The notes: generated from the letters alone by a model not told the origin. A stretch of DNA of 45,867 bases from an uncultured Slackia sp. (GCA_900553775.1 USEZ01000003.1:1-45867); one strand, 5' to 3'. Shown: positions 22,717-32,700, numbered from the stretch's first letter. Program-made: numbers and translations.

Positions 22717-25626
22717 CTATGCGCGGCGCCTGCGCAGCGCGCGCAGCCCGACCGAGGCGCCGGCAAGAAGCGCCGCGACGGCGACGCTTCCCGCAACGAG
22801 GGCCGCAGGCAAGCCGGCATCGGCGTGGGCCACGCCCGTCGCAGGCACGTCGGGGACGCGGTTGACGACATGCGCCGTATTGGTGCCGGGACCGCCCTGC
22901 GCGATTCTGGCGGCAGACACCCCCAAACCGCCTTCGCCGTAGGAAAACGCAAGGCCCGCTCCCGCGTCGCCCTCGGCGACCGAAGCCTGCACCGCGTCGC
23001 CTTGCGCATCGACCGTCGACACCTCGGCGGAGGCGCGATACAAAGGACTCGGCTGCTCAAGGAGCGCATACGTCGTTCCCACGGGAAGCCCGTCGAAGAC
23101 AAGCGTCTCGCCCGCCTTCAGGGAAAACGACGTCGGCCGGCCCGAGACGAACGTGTATCGCGCGCCGCTTGCGCCCGTCGCGCCGCCCGTCACGTATGCG
23201 CCGAATTCGCTGTCGGCGTTTGCGAAAGACGGCATCTGCAGCGTCAGCTCGAAGGAAAACGCCTTCGCCGCATCGGCGTAATCGCCCTCGACCGACGTGG
23301 ACACTTCGAGCCCGCCCGTGCGCAGGGCGTTCGTGAAGGTCACCGTCACATTCCCGTCGCCCGGGAGCAGGCTTGCAAAATCGCCCTGCCAGCGCACGGA
23401 ACCGTCCCGCCCGGCATCGACGTCGCCGATCGGGCGGCCGGCATCCGTCCGTCCCGCCGCCTCGCACGAAAACGGCTGCGTGCGATCGGCCGATGCGGAA
23501 GAGGCGCCGCCCCGCTCTTCCACGGATAAGACATCAGTGCCCGCGCTTCCCGAGCCGAGCGAGGTCACGTTCGCGAACAGCACGTACTGCCCGTCGGAAA
23601 GCTCGAAGTTCTCGGGCGTGCCATGCGCCGCAACCGTCCTGCCCGTCGGCGATCCGTCCCGGTCGTACACCTCGCCCGAAAAGCTCGCGCCCGCCGTCTG
23701 CACGGTAAACGGGAACACGCCCGTGACAAGCCCCTCGGGGGCGTCCACCTGCTTTTGCACCTTTACGTCGTAGGAGCGCGCCCAAACGATGGCCTCGGGA
23801 GCGTCGGGCAGCGTCTTTTTGGCCTGGCCCGCGTTCGCGAATCCGGGGCTTTTCCAGCCGTCCCACGACGCCAGACCGCGCAGGCGCTCGTCGCGATCGT
23901 TGACCAGGCAGTTCAGATTCGCGATCGCCTTCGCGTCGCCCGAATAATCCGCCGCTCCCAGATATTTGTCGGCCGCGGGAAGGCCTTCGCTTGTAACCGC
24001 GGACACGCCGAACGCCTCGCCTTCGGCATAGCGCGCCGTCTTGCCTCCGCCCTGCGCGGTGATGCCCACGTAGGAACCCGGCTCGAGGTCGTCGTCGATA
24101 ACCAGGTAATGCATGAAACTCACGCCGCCTTTGGCAAGCGTCAGGTTCGTCTGCGTGCGGCCGTCGTCGATGCGGTTGTCCCGGATGACCACCTTGCCCG
24201 AAAGGGCGAGCCGCGTCCAGGTGACATCGGAGGAGAGGCTTTGGATGTTCATGCCGACGCCGCCCGCGCCGTTGGGGTTCGCGGTGTTTTTGGCGTTGGA
24301 GGTGTTGCCCGTGATCGTGGCCCCGTGGATGGCGAGCTGTCCGCCCTCCACCCAAATGCCGCCCGCGCACGGCGTGACCCCGGGCGTTCCCGTCGCGGCG
24401 CGATTGTCCCTGATCGTGGCGTTTTCGAGCGTCACCTTGGCGCGCTGCGACATGAAGATGCCGCCCGCGCAGCGATTGACCGTGCCGTCGTAGGTGCTGC
24501 ACCGCTCGATGGTGCCCCGTATGGTGGCCGTCGCCCAGTTCGACACCACCAATCCGCCCGTCACGCCGCTGCACTCGGAAATCGTCGCACCGGGCTCCAT
24601 GAGCAGGTCCGTGGGCATGTCGGAAAACTCGGTGTCGCCGTATACCGTGACGCCGCCGCAGTCTTCTTTGACGCCGCCGCCTCCGAACATGCTGCATTTC
24701 GTCACCAACGAGCTGCCTTTGAGCTGAACCGCCGAACGACTGGCGTTGATGCCTACCGCGCGCACGCCCGCCGTCGATCCGAAATCGGCGGAGAAATTGC
24801 GGATGGTCGCATCGTTCAGCGTCAAATACCCCTCGTAGACATCGACGCCCCGCTGGCCTTGCGCCTCGCCGTCTTTGCCCTCGTCGAGCCCGCCGAGCAC
24901 GATGCCGTTGGCCTGGGACCCGTCGCGGCCGTTGCGCGTTCCGTCGAAGACAAGCTCCGCCTTGCCCGAAACGCTGAACAGCGCCAAGCCTCCGACGCGG
25001 CGTTTGTCCATCGTGAACACGCACGAATCGACGCCGGGAGCCGTCGTGATGGTGATGCCCTTGTAGCTTGCCACCTTCACCTGGTCTTGCAACGTATACG
25101 ACGACACGTTCATCTCGATCACGCCCCTGCCGGCAAGGGCCACGCTGTCGATGGCCTCTTGCAGGCTCGGAAACCCGCCCACGCCCACCAGGGTGCAGAC
25201 ATCCTCCGCCGCACGCGGTTCTTCGGACGAGGCGGCATCGGAAGGCTCGGGCACGTCGGAGCCATTCGCCTGCGCGCCGTCCGCGGCGTTTGCTTCCCGG
25301 TCGGACGCATCCGAAGCGCTCGGCGCATCTTCGGGCGCGTCGGGCGCGACGCCCGCATCGGTCGAGGCGGCATCGTCGCCGAGCGCGGGAGCCGCATCTT
25401 CTGCAGGCTCGGATGCCGCATCGTCGGCGGACGCAGCGCCTGCGGCGAACGGCCCATCATGCGCGAAGCCCGCTTCGGAGGGTTGCGCTAAGGCGCCCGT
25501 CGCAGGCTCGGCCGCGGCGCTCGCCCGAAACGTCGGCGGGACGCACGTCAGAATCAACGCCGCCGCAACGAAGGCGGCAAGCGCCCGAAAGCCGCGTTGC
25601 GCAAGCTTGCTGGTCTTCTCGTTCAT
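22717..25626 (-). CDS. Large sortase-anchored pilus tip adhesin
   Basis: The 969-residue surface protein has a signal peptide (about 1-38), an Ala/Asp/Glu/Ser-rich acidic stretch (40-145) and a long region (about 150-530) with repeated short strands (TISECSGV, ATIRDNRAATG, TITGNTSNAK) typical of a right-handed parallel beta-helix. Two Ig-like pilin-type modules follow (from about 619 and 768; the second holds YTFVSGRPTSFSLKAGETL, close to a segment in the backbone pilin). The sorting signal is VPATG (927-931), a helix and RALRRRRA. It is the last gene of the operon, with its ATG overlapping the minor pilin stop (ATGA). Inferred role: tip adhesin. The beta-helix could bind glycans. Confidence 0.85.
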   Translation of the reverse strand: MNEKTSKLAQRGFRALAAFVAAALILTCVPPTFRASAAAEPATGALAQPSEAGFAHDGPFAAGAASADDAASEPAEDAAPALGDDAASTDAGVAPDAPEDAPSASDASDREANAADGAQANGSDVPEPSDAASSEEPRAAEDVCTLVGVGGFPSLQEAIDSVALAGRGVIEMNVSSYTLQDQVKVASYKGITITTAPGVDSCVFTMDKRRVGGLALFSVSGKAELVFDGTRNGRDGSQANGIVLGGLDEGKDGEAQGQRGVDVYEGYLTLNDATIRNFSADFGSTAGVRAVGINASRSAVQLKGSSLVTKCSMFGGGGVKEDCGGVTVYGDTEFSDMPTDLLMEPGATISECSGVTGGLVVSNWATATIRGTIERCSTYDGTVNRCAGGIFMSQRAKVTLENATIRDNRAATGTPGVTPCAGGIWVEGGQLAIHGATITGNTSNAKNTANPNGAGGVGMNIQSLSSDVTWTRLALSGKVVIRDNRIDDGRTQTNLTLAKGGVSFMHYLVIDDDLEPGSYVGITAQGGGKTARYAEGEAFGVSAVTSEGLPAADKYLGAADYSGDAKAIANLNCLVNDRDERLRGLASWDGWKSPGFANAGQAKKTLPDAPEAIVWARSYDVKVQKQVDAPEGLVTGVFPFTVQTAGASFSGEVYDRDGSPTGRTVAAHGTPENFELSDGQYVLFANVTSLGSGSAGTDVLSVEERGGASSASADRTQPFSCEAAGRTDAGRPIGDVDAGRDGSVRWQGDFASLLPGDGNVTVTFTNALRTGGLEVSTSVEGDYADAAKAFSFELTLQMPSFANADSEFGAYVTGGATGASGARYTFVSGRPTSFSLKAGETLVFDGLPVGTTYALLEQPSPLYRASAEVSTVDAQGDAVQASVAEGDAGAGLAFSYGEGGLGVSAARIAQGGPGTNTAHVVNRVPDVPATGVAHADAGLPAALVAGSVAVAALLAGASVGLRALRRRRA

Positions 25627-26429
25627 CGCATATCCTCCTGCATGCCGTCGTCGAAACGGCCTTTCTCCCGCCTATCCTCGCGCTCGCGCAGCCGGCGCGC
25701 CAAAACGACGATTGCGATGCCCGCCACGGCGAGCACGCCCGCCGCCGCGATCGCGACCATCGAGATATCTCCCGTCTTCGGCAGGCGCGACAGCAACCCC
25801 TGCCAAAACGCCCCGGAAGGCCGGCTCGTCGCAGACGGCGCCGTTTCGGGCGCCTCGAACGACACCGTCCATCCCGGATCGGCCGTTTTCGCCGCATCGC
25901 CTTGCGCCGAGCAGACCGCCGCATATATCGTGCCGTCGTCGGCCGCATAGGCGCTTACCTCGTAGACCCGCCCGTCGAGCGTATAGCCCGGAGGAACCGA
26001 GGCGGGATGCTCCTGCCACATGCGGTATCGGTACACACCGGGCTTCGCCGCCGGCCCGATGGAAAACGACATGCGGACATCGCCCGTCATCCGCCACGCG
26101 TAGCGGCCGCCCTCGCTTCCTTCGGGCATCGGCGACGCCGCATCGACGGCCTCGAAGACATAGCTCCAGGTATCGATCGCACCGCTTTGCGCGGCGGGCG
26201 CGTCTATCCTTTGGAACACCGTCACCTCGAACGCCTTGGAGCCGCCGAGGCGCGATGCCTCGTCGGCTGCGAAGGCGGGCGTCGCGAAGGCGGCGCCTGA
26301 TTCGTCGGCATAGGCCCTGCCCGCAACCGCCATGGAGAAAAAGGCCGCAACCAGCACGGCGCACAGGATGGCCGACACCCCGCATGCCGCCGCCCGCTTG
26401 CGCGCCATCGTATGTGTCGTGTTCGTCAT
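25623..26429 (-). CDS. FctB-like minor pilin with LPKTG signal
   Basis: The 268-residue protein has a signal peptide (cleavage near AYA-DE), one pilin-type Ig domain (about 55-190; YRYRMWQEHP and YTLDGRVYEVSAY match the FctA-type linkage domain pattern) and an LPKTG signal (216-220) with a transmembrane helix. An unusually long charged tail of about 25 residues follows. In S. pyogenes the gene after the sortase (fctB) encodes the basal pilin that links the pilus to the wall; position and size here fit that role. The start follows a GGAAGAGG site, 10 bp after the sortase gene. Confidence 0.8.
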   Translation of the reverse strand: MTNTTHTMARKRAAACGVSAILCAVLVAAFFSMAVAGRAYADESGAAFATPAFAADEASRLGGSKAFEVTVFQRIDAPAAQSGAIDTWSYVFEAVDAASPMPEGSEGGRYAWRMTGDVRMSFSIGPAAKPGVYRYRMWQEHPASVPPGYTLDGRVYEVSAYAADDGTIYAAVCSAQGDAAKTADPGWTVSFEAPETAPSATSRPSGAFWQGLLSRLPKTGDISMVAIAAAGVLAVAGIAIVVLARRLREREDRREKGRFDDGMQEDMR

Positions 26430-26439
26430 CGCCTCTTCC

Positions 26440-27483
26440 TTATCTCTTCCTACCGTGCGCGGCGACGCCCGCCCCGCCGCGAAGGGCCGACGCTTTATCG
26501 CGGCGCGCTCGCCTGCGACGGCCCATGCGGGAAAGCAGCAGGCCGAACGCAAGCGCGAAAAGCGCCGCCAACGCCGCCCAGCCGATCCAGGGAAAGCTGA
26601 ACCAGCCTTCGGGCATATCCACCCCGATGCCCGCGTTCGCCTCTTCGACGAACGGGTTCTCATGAATCTCCTCTTCGATCTTCGCCACCAGGATCGAACG
26701 CGCATTGGCGGCCTCCGAAGAGCAGGTGGAAAGCAGCACGATGCGCTCGCCCGACGCGGGTTCGACCTCCACCTCGCGCACATTGGAGGCAAGGCCTTTC
26801 AGATGCTCGACGTATGACGCCTGCTGCGCCGGGCCGTCGACCTTCGCGCGATAGACGGCGCCGTCGTAGGCGTCCGCTTCGAGAAACGCTATGAAATGCA
26901 GGCCGACCAGGGTGTTTTCGCGTTGTCCGCGGCCGATGAAAAGCGTCCCGTACTCATGGGCCGCGAAATAATCGGCGTCGGCGAAAGAGCCTATCTCGCC
27001 GAACATCACGTTGCTGTCCAGATGGTGCCCGTAGACGATCGTTGAAAAATCGCTGAAATCGTCCGCGTTGCGCGAATCGAGGAACAGCGCGCCTGTCAGG
27101 GAATAGTCGCCCTTGGCGTCATGGGTGAGGTATTTCACGTCGTCGGCCTGCACGAGCGGGTAATCTATATTGGTGCCGTACACATCGAGCCATCCGACCA
27201 CGTCCGAATTGATCGAAACGAGCTCGTCGTAGGTGCCGTGGTCCTCTTCGGCAGGCACGTACGCCTCCCATTTCGACGAGGAGGCGGCCGTATAGACCGC
27301 GCCCGCGTCCCACAGGGCATACAGGCCGACGACCATCATCGCGAACAAGACGGCGAAAATGACCGCGTTGACGACGTGCGACAGGAAACGCACCGTATGC
27401 GATGCCGCACGCAGGCAGACGCCTCCCAGGCCGAAGCGGCCGCGGAAATCGTCCGATCGTCCGAAAACGCCTGCCTTCGCCAT
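26440..27483 (-). CDS. Class B sortase, probable pilus polymerase
   Basis: The 347-residue enzyme has an N-terminal membrane helix (about 38-60), a class B sortase core with TNIDYPLVQADD, YGHHL (His153 or His154), LSTCS (Cys254) and ARSILVAK (Arg262), and a second C-terminal membrane helix (about 292-318) as in pilin polymerases. It is likely to join FctA-type subunits through VTPTG-like signals, as class B SrtC1 does in S. pyogenes. It sits between the backbone and minor pilin genes. The ribosome site (AGGGCGG) is weaker than its neighbours', which may keep enzyme levels low. Confidence 0.93.
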   Translation of the reverse strand: MAKAGVFGRSDDFRGRFGLGGVCLRAASHTVRFLSHVVNAVIFAVLFAMMVVGLYALWDAGAVYTAASSSKWEAYVPAEEDHGTYDELVSINSDVVGWLDVYGTNIDYPLVQADDVKYLTHDAKGDYSLTGALFLDSRNADDFSDFSTIVYGHHLDSNVMFGEIGSFADADYFAAHEYGTLFIGRGQRENTLVGLHFIAFLEADAYDGAVYRAKVDGPAQQASYVEHLKGLASNVREVEVEPASGERIVLLSTCSSEAANARSILVAKIEEEIHENPFVEEANAGIGVDMPEGWFSFPWIGWAALAALFALAFGLLLSRMGRRRRARRDKASALRGGAGVAAHGRKR

Positions 27484-27513
27484 ATTCGCCGCCCTATCCT
27501 TGCGCGATGCGCG

Positions 27514-28710
27514 TTACGCGCGATACGCCTTGCGACGCTTGCTCGCCACATATCCCGCAGCGGCGATGAGCGGAACCGCGATCATCAGCACGAAGGGAAG
27601 CACGTTCATGGCGATGCCCGTCGGCGTGACGGTCTTGTAGGCGTTCGTCAGCGCGGACGTGTTGCCGTCTTTGGCGAGCGCAGCCGCGTTCAACGTGAAA
27701 TCGTCGCCTTCGGAACCCTGCTGCGCGACCGGATTCGCCGCGCCGAGCGTGGTGGAGGCGGAAGGCGTGTAGCCGTCGACGCCGGTTTCGGTGTAGGTGA
27801 ACTCGGTGCCCACGGGCAGGGCGGCGAAAGACAGCGTCTGGCCGTCATGCAGGGTGAACTCGGTCGGGGCGCCGGAGACGAAGGTGTATTCCTGATCGCC
27901 GACGGAGGCTTTGTAGCCGTCGACGGGCGCCGTGGCGGTTGCGGGAACGGTGATGGTCATCGAGAAGTGGAAATCCTTCGCCTTGTCGGCGTAATCGCCC
28001 GTGACCGTCTTGCTGACGGCAAGGGTGGTGTCGGTCGCCGCGATGGAGTTCACGAACGCGAAGCCGGAACCGCCGTCGATATCGCTGCCGGGATTATCGG
28101 GAGTGTCGGGGTTGCCGGGCTGAGCGGGGTTCAGGTCGGGATCGACCTTGGTATCGACGGTGCCGCCCTGGTCGTCTTTGTCCTTGTCGACGATGACCTT
28201 GTCGATTTCGGTGCCGCCTTGCGCGGAGTTCTTCACGTAGACGGACAGGGTGTATTCGGCCTGAGACATCGTGACGCCTGCAACCGTGCCGGTTTCTTTC
28301 ACCAGGTATTTGTAAACGCCCGCATGGCCGAACCGGAGGCCGGCGATATCGAATTTCAGGTCCTGGCGCAGCGTGGTGGTGGCGCCTTCGGTTTTCTTGC
28401 TGGTGTACTTGCCCTGGCCAAGACCGATTTCGACGGTTTTGGCCGCGATGGCGGGCATGGTGTCGAGGTCTGCTTTATCCGTCAAATCGTTCACCGACAC
28501 CTTCGCGAAGTCGAACGTGAACGCCTGAGCCTGAGGCAGCTCGCTGGTGGCGCCCACCAATTTCTTGGTGATCGCGATTTCGGTTCCGTCAGCCGCCGGC
28601 GGATCGGCCGCCAGCGCTTTGCCGGGCGCCAAAGCCGTCATGGAGACGGCCAGGGCGGCCGTGGCGGCGAAGGCGAACAGCCCTCGCGCGGCCTTCATCG
28701 TCATATGCAT
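27514..28710 (-). CDS. FctA-type backbone pilin with two isopeptide domains
   Basis: The 398-residue major pilin has a signal peptide (to about ALA-AD, 34-35). Domain 1 (about 42-222) carries K49/K50, E139 and N221; domain 2 (about 225-358) carries K234, E308 and N356. Each set fits the Lys-Glu-Asn triad that forms intramolecular isopeptide bonds in Spy0128/FctA. An Asp/Pro-rich linker joins them. The sorting signal VTPTG (361-365) precedes a helix and KRRKAYRA. Lysines in strand G could accept the next subunit. A strong AAAGGAAG site suits high expression. It lies between sipA and the sortase gene. Confidence 0.92.
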   Translation of the reverse strand: MHMTMKAARGLFAFAATAALAVSMTALAPGKALAADPPAADGTEIAITKKLVGATSELPQAQAFTFDFAKVSVNDLTDKADLDTMPAIAAKTVEIGLGQGKYTSKKTEGATTTLRQDLKFDIAGLRFGHAGVYKYLVKETGTVAGVTMSQAEYTLSVYVKNSAQGGTEIDKVIVDKDKDDQGGTVDTKVDPDLNPAQPGNPDTPDNPGSDIDGGSGFAFVNSIAATDTTLAVSKTVTGDYADKAKDFHFSMTITVPATATAPVDGYKASVGDQEYTFVSGAPTEFTLHDGQTLSFAALPVGTEFTYTETGVDGYTPSASTTLGAANPVAQQGSEGDDFTLNAAALAKDGNTSALTNAYKTVTPTGIAMNVLPFVLMIAVPLIAAAGYVASKRRKAYRA

Positions 28711-28760
28711 GGTTCTTCCTTTCTCCCTTTGCTTGCAAGTCGTGCAACGGTGCTATCCCA

Positions 28761-28781
28761 CGCATGGGGCCGGCCCATGCG
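28761..28781 (-). promoter_or_regulatory. Intra-operon hairpin between sipA-like and backbone pilin genes
   Basis: A perfect 8-bp stem (28761-28768 with 28774-28781) with a 5-nt loop and no U-run sits in the 91-bp gap. It may stabilise the pilin mRNA or mark a processing site. Confidence 0.45.
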
Positions 28782-28801
28782 AAGTCGCCGAAAGCGGGCG
28801 G

Positions 28802-29440
28802 CTACATGCCCCTGGTCCTCAAAAGCGCGACCAGCGTTCCTTCCGTCTTGTCGATGTCGACGCATCCGAACGTGCGGCTGTCCAACGCCTCCTCGCGGTT
28901 GTCGCCGAGCACGAACACCTGCCCGCGCCCCACCGTGAGAGGAAACGTCACGCCCCCGGAAACCTGGGTGGTCGTGCCGTAGATATCGGATTCCTGCTGA
29001 AGCGAGCCGTTGACGACAAGGCCGTCGGCCGTGATGTCCACCTCGTCGCCCTCCAGAGCGATAACGCGCCCTATCAGGCGTTTTCCGCCGTAGGAGAACA
29101 CGATCGCGTCACGGGCGGCGTAGTCTTTGTCAAGGCGGTAGTCGATCGCCATATCGCCGTCGACGATACGCGGGGCCATGGAAACGTCGGCGTAGCGAAA
29201 AGCGCCGAAGACGAAGGAGAAAAGCAGCACGAACAAGGCGGCGAAAGCGCTCACCTTGAACAGGAGCGCGGCGATATCGGCAGCAAGGGTGCGCCCTTCG
29301 GACGCGCGGCCCGAGCGAGATGGGCTTTCGGCGGATGCGGACGAGGAAGGAATGGCTGTAGAAGAAGATATGCCGTATCCGCCGAAAGCCCTGTCGGGGC
29401 GTATGCCGCGAGGCGTCGTATGTCCGTTTGCGTTTCTCAT
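28802..29440 (-). CDS. SipA-like signal peptidase I homologue of the pilus locus
   Basis: The 212-residue protein has a Ser-rich N-terminus, one membrane helix (about 57-82) and signal peptidase boxes: VSMAP with Ser87, GRVIALEGDEVDI, and GDNREEALDSRTFG (179-192). Aligning GRVIALEGD with the usual KRVxGLPGD places Gly124 where the catalytic Lys should be. In S. pyogenes SipA, both Ser and Lys are replaced (Asp and Gly) and the protein is needed for pilus assembly rather than cleavage. The role here is probably similar, as a chaperone. It is the first gene of the operon. The start ATG has only a weak ribosome site. Confidence 0.88.
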   Translation of the reverse strand: MRNANGHTTPRGIRPDRAFGGYGISSSTAIPSSSASAESPSRSGRASEGRTLAADIAALLFKVSAFAALFVLLFSFVFGAFRYADVSMAPRIVDGDMAIDYRLDKDYAARDAIVFSYGGKRLIGRVIALEGDEVDITADGLVVNGSLQQESDIYGTTTQVSGGVTFPLTVGRGQVFVLGDNREEALDSRTFGCVDIDKTEGTLVALLRTRGM

Positions 29441-29550
29441 GGGCGAAATGCTATCGATTTCGCATCAGTTCGCATTTCGCGCCGGCGAAGCATGTCCGAA
29501 TATGACGAAACGCCCGGCGAAAATAAATGCACCCGTACGCGATGAGGCCG

Positions 29551-29577
29551 TTTATACATTGACGCAGCCCCCCCCCC
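29551..29577 (-). promoter_or_regulatory. Possible pilus operon promoter with a G10 tract
   Basis: On the minus strand a TATAAA box (29551-29556) lies 11 bp after a run of ten G (29568-29577). The run would fall in the -35/spacer region, 128 bp upstream of the first pilus gene. Length change would alter promoter spacing. Confidence 0.5.
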
Positions 29578-29626
29578 GCACATAAACGCCGCTTTTGGCG
29601 ACACGGTGCGAGAAAGGCCGCACGGC

Positions 29627-29658
29627 GAAAAAAATGCGCCCGATGCATTCGGGCGCAT
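29627..29658 (-). terminator. Strong terminator of the res gene
   Basis: A perfect 10-bp stem (29634-29643 with 29649-29658) is followed on the minus strand by eight T, 72 bp after the res stop. It insulates the pilus operon. Confidence 0.9.
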
Positions 29659-29729
29659 GACGCATCGGACGCAATGCCGGGAAAAGCAAGGCGGGCGAAG
29701 ACCGCCCGAAGAAGAGCCTCGAAACGGCG

Positions 29730-32700
29730 TTATCGCATCACCTTGCCCATCAGCTCGTCGTAGGTGCTCACGAAATCGTAGCGAACGTCGCCTTCGCCGA
29801 GCTGGTCGAAAAGCTTGCGGGCGCATTCGATCTTCGCCCGCTCCGCCCCTTTCAGGTTCAGCGTGCTAAGCGAGCCTTTCGTTTCCGCGACGAAATAGAT
29901 CCGCTTCACCACGCCTTCGTTGAAGGCGATCGCCCAGTCGGGCGCGTAATCGCCCACGGGCGTGGGTATTTTGAACGAACGCGGCAGATGGGCGAACACG
30001 CACACGTCGTCGGAATCCTCGAGGTCTTGGGCGAATGCGCGCTCCGTGTCGCTGTCGAGCACCGTCCAGTTCTGCACGCCCTTCTTCGGCGTTTCCAATG
30101 CGCGGCTCAAGCTCTCGGGCATGTCTTCGGTGAAAATCTCCACCGCATCGTAGGTGCCCTCTGTGCGGTTGTAGCGAATATGCTCGACCACCATGCGCGC
30201 TTTCTCTTCCGCAATGAGCGCAGCCGCTTTGGCGATGAACTCTTCGGGGTTCACGCGAAACAGAGCGAAACGATCGGGCGCCATGTCCGCCAGAATGGCC
30301 GCCGCGCTCGCGCGGGTGATGCTCGCCTTGCCGGCAACCGCTCCCACCACATCGAAGGTCGCATTCGTCGCGGCGTCGCCGCCGACCTCGAGCGTTTTGC
30401 TGCTGCTCGCCTTGAATCCGTCGCGAGACTCGACCCCCTCGCACGTCGCTTCGTCGCGCTGGGCGCCCTGTTTCAAACGGTAGCGCGGCGTGGATACGGT
30501 CAGATTCGCATCGATGCTCGCGACGGCGTTGCGGCGCAGCTCGTCGGAATCGAACTCGACGGTGTAGGCGTGCTTGCGGTTGATACGCGCCCACAGCTCC
30601 TGGAACTCCTTTTTACGGAAGTTGTCGTTGAGCCCGTTGCGCGACACCTTCGTTTCGAGCGCGTTGCCGATCATGCCTTCAAGCACGGCGGCATCTTCGA
30701 CGCTGCGCGCGATCCTTTCAAGCTGGTCGATAAAGCCCGCCAAATGCTCGGGGATATCGGCCTCGGCCACGCCCGAAAAGCCCTGCGCACGAAACGCATC
30801 CGTCAGATTGCCGTCGTAATCGACCAAACGATTCATCTTCATCACGTCGACGATGCGCCTCGCATCGGCCTCGGTGAGCTTGTATTCCGACGAAGCGCCG
30901 ACAACCGTGAAGCCCGCGAACAGCCTCTCCTCGACGCGCTTCGGACGTTCACGCAGCTCGCCTTCCGTTTCCGCCTGCAGCGACCTCACGAAGTCGTCGT
31001 AGCCTTCGGATGCAATGACGGTCAGCAGGTTCACCGCATGCACGCCGTCGCGGCCAAGCAGCGCGGCGTCCTGGCGAATGCCGTCTTGGTTCACGCACAG
31101 GCGCAAGCCGCGGCCCACCTCTTGGCGCTTGCCGATGTCGGAATCGCCCGATCCTTTGAGCGTGCAGATCTGAAACACATTGGGGTTGTCCCAGCCTTCG
31201 CGCAATGCGGAGTGCGAGAAAATGAAGCGGCACGGCTCCTCGAAAGACAGCAGGCGTTCTTTATTGCGCAAAATAAGGTCGTAGGCCGCCACGGCATCCT
31301 CGCCCTCGGCGAATTCGCTGCCGCGCTTGAGCTTGCTGTTGACGGCGCGGCCCTTCTTGTCGACGGAGAAGTATCCTTTATGCACGTCATGCGCATCGAA
31401 GCCCTGCAAATAGCGCGCGTACGCCTGCCCGCACGCATCGCCGGAGGCAAGGTCGGCAGCACGCGCCCCCACCGCACGCTCGTATTCTTCTTCGAATATG
31501 CGGCCGTACTCGCCCACGCCCTCGCTGCCGTCTTCGTCGTACACGCGGTATTTCGCCACTTCGTCGATGAAGAACAGCGAGAGGCACTTGATGCCCCGGC
31601 GGAACAGCACCTCTTCCTTTTGCAAGTGCGAGGCGATCGTCTCGCGTATCTGAATGCGGCGCAAATCCTCTTCGGACGAATCGTTGGCAACCTGGCCGCG
31701 ATACAGCCGTTCATGGTTGTCGAATTCGACATAGCCGGCCTGACCATTCTGGTCGGGCACGATACGAAGAATACGATAGCCATGCGCATAGGCCGCAAGC
31801 TCGCGCGACGCATGGTAGATGTCGTCGCCTTCGGAGAAATTGCCCGTATGCTTGGCCACCTTGCCGCTTGCAAGCTGCCGTTTATGCTCGATCGCCGCGC
31901 ACGGAGGTTTGCTGGGGCTCACCTTGATATCTTGCAGGTATACGTAGCCGTCGGTGCCGCGCATGCCAACCATCTCGATGCCCTTCACTTCGATACGCTT
32001 CACCAGGCGCTCGTTGTAGGCATCGAGCGGATCGAGGGCGAACACCGCATTGTGGCGTTCTTTGTGCGTGGCGGAATAATTGAGCGAGAACAGCGGCTTG
32101 AACTGCGTCATGGCCTTGCGCGTGGCGCCGGTTTTCTTGCCCATTTTCTGCGGCTCGTCGATGATGAGAATGGGGTTTGTCGCCGAAATCACGTCGATAG
32201 GACGGCGACTGCCGAAATCGTCGCGCTCGGAGAACATGATGCGCGCCGTTTTGTCGCCGCCGCGTCCGTCTTTGCTCTTGGATTCGTCGAACGCATTGAA
32301 CGCATGCATGTTGATCACCATGACGGAAATGTCCGCACGGCTCGCAAAGCCGTCGATTTCGTTCAGACGGTTCGAGCTGTACACGAACGGCCATAAACAT
32401 TTACCATAGCGCTCGTGGAAATGCTTCGCCGTGATTTCGAGCGATTTCGCAACGCCCTCGCGAATGGCGACGCTCGGCACCACGATGATGAATTTCGACC
32501 AGCCGTAACGGGCATTGAGCTCGAACATGGTCTGGGTGTACACGTACGTTTTGCCCGTGCCCGTCTCCATTTCCACGTCAAGTTCCACGGCACCCAGATC
32601 GCGATGGAGCTTGCCCGAAAGCGGAATGCCGTTTTTGCGCTGCACCTTCTTCACGTTGTCGAAAAGCTCGTCCGCCGTCAGGCGCAAAGGCGCATTGCGA

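Noticed and set aside
25151..26665. A 504-codon plus-strand frame opposite the pilus genes
   Set aside because: Antisense shadow of adhesin, minor pilin and sortase coding sequence.
29988..32396. An 802-codon plus-strand frame opposite res
   Set aside because: Shadow of the res frame; no initiation signal or domain.
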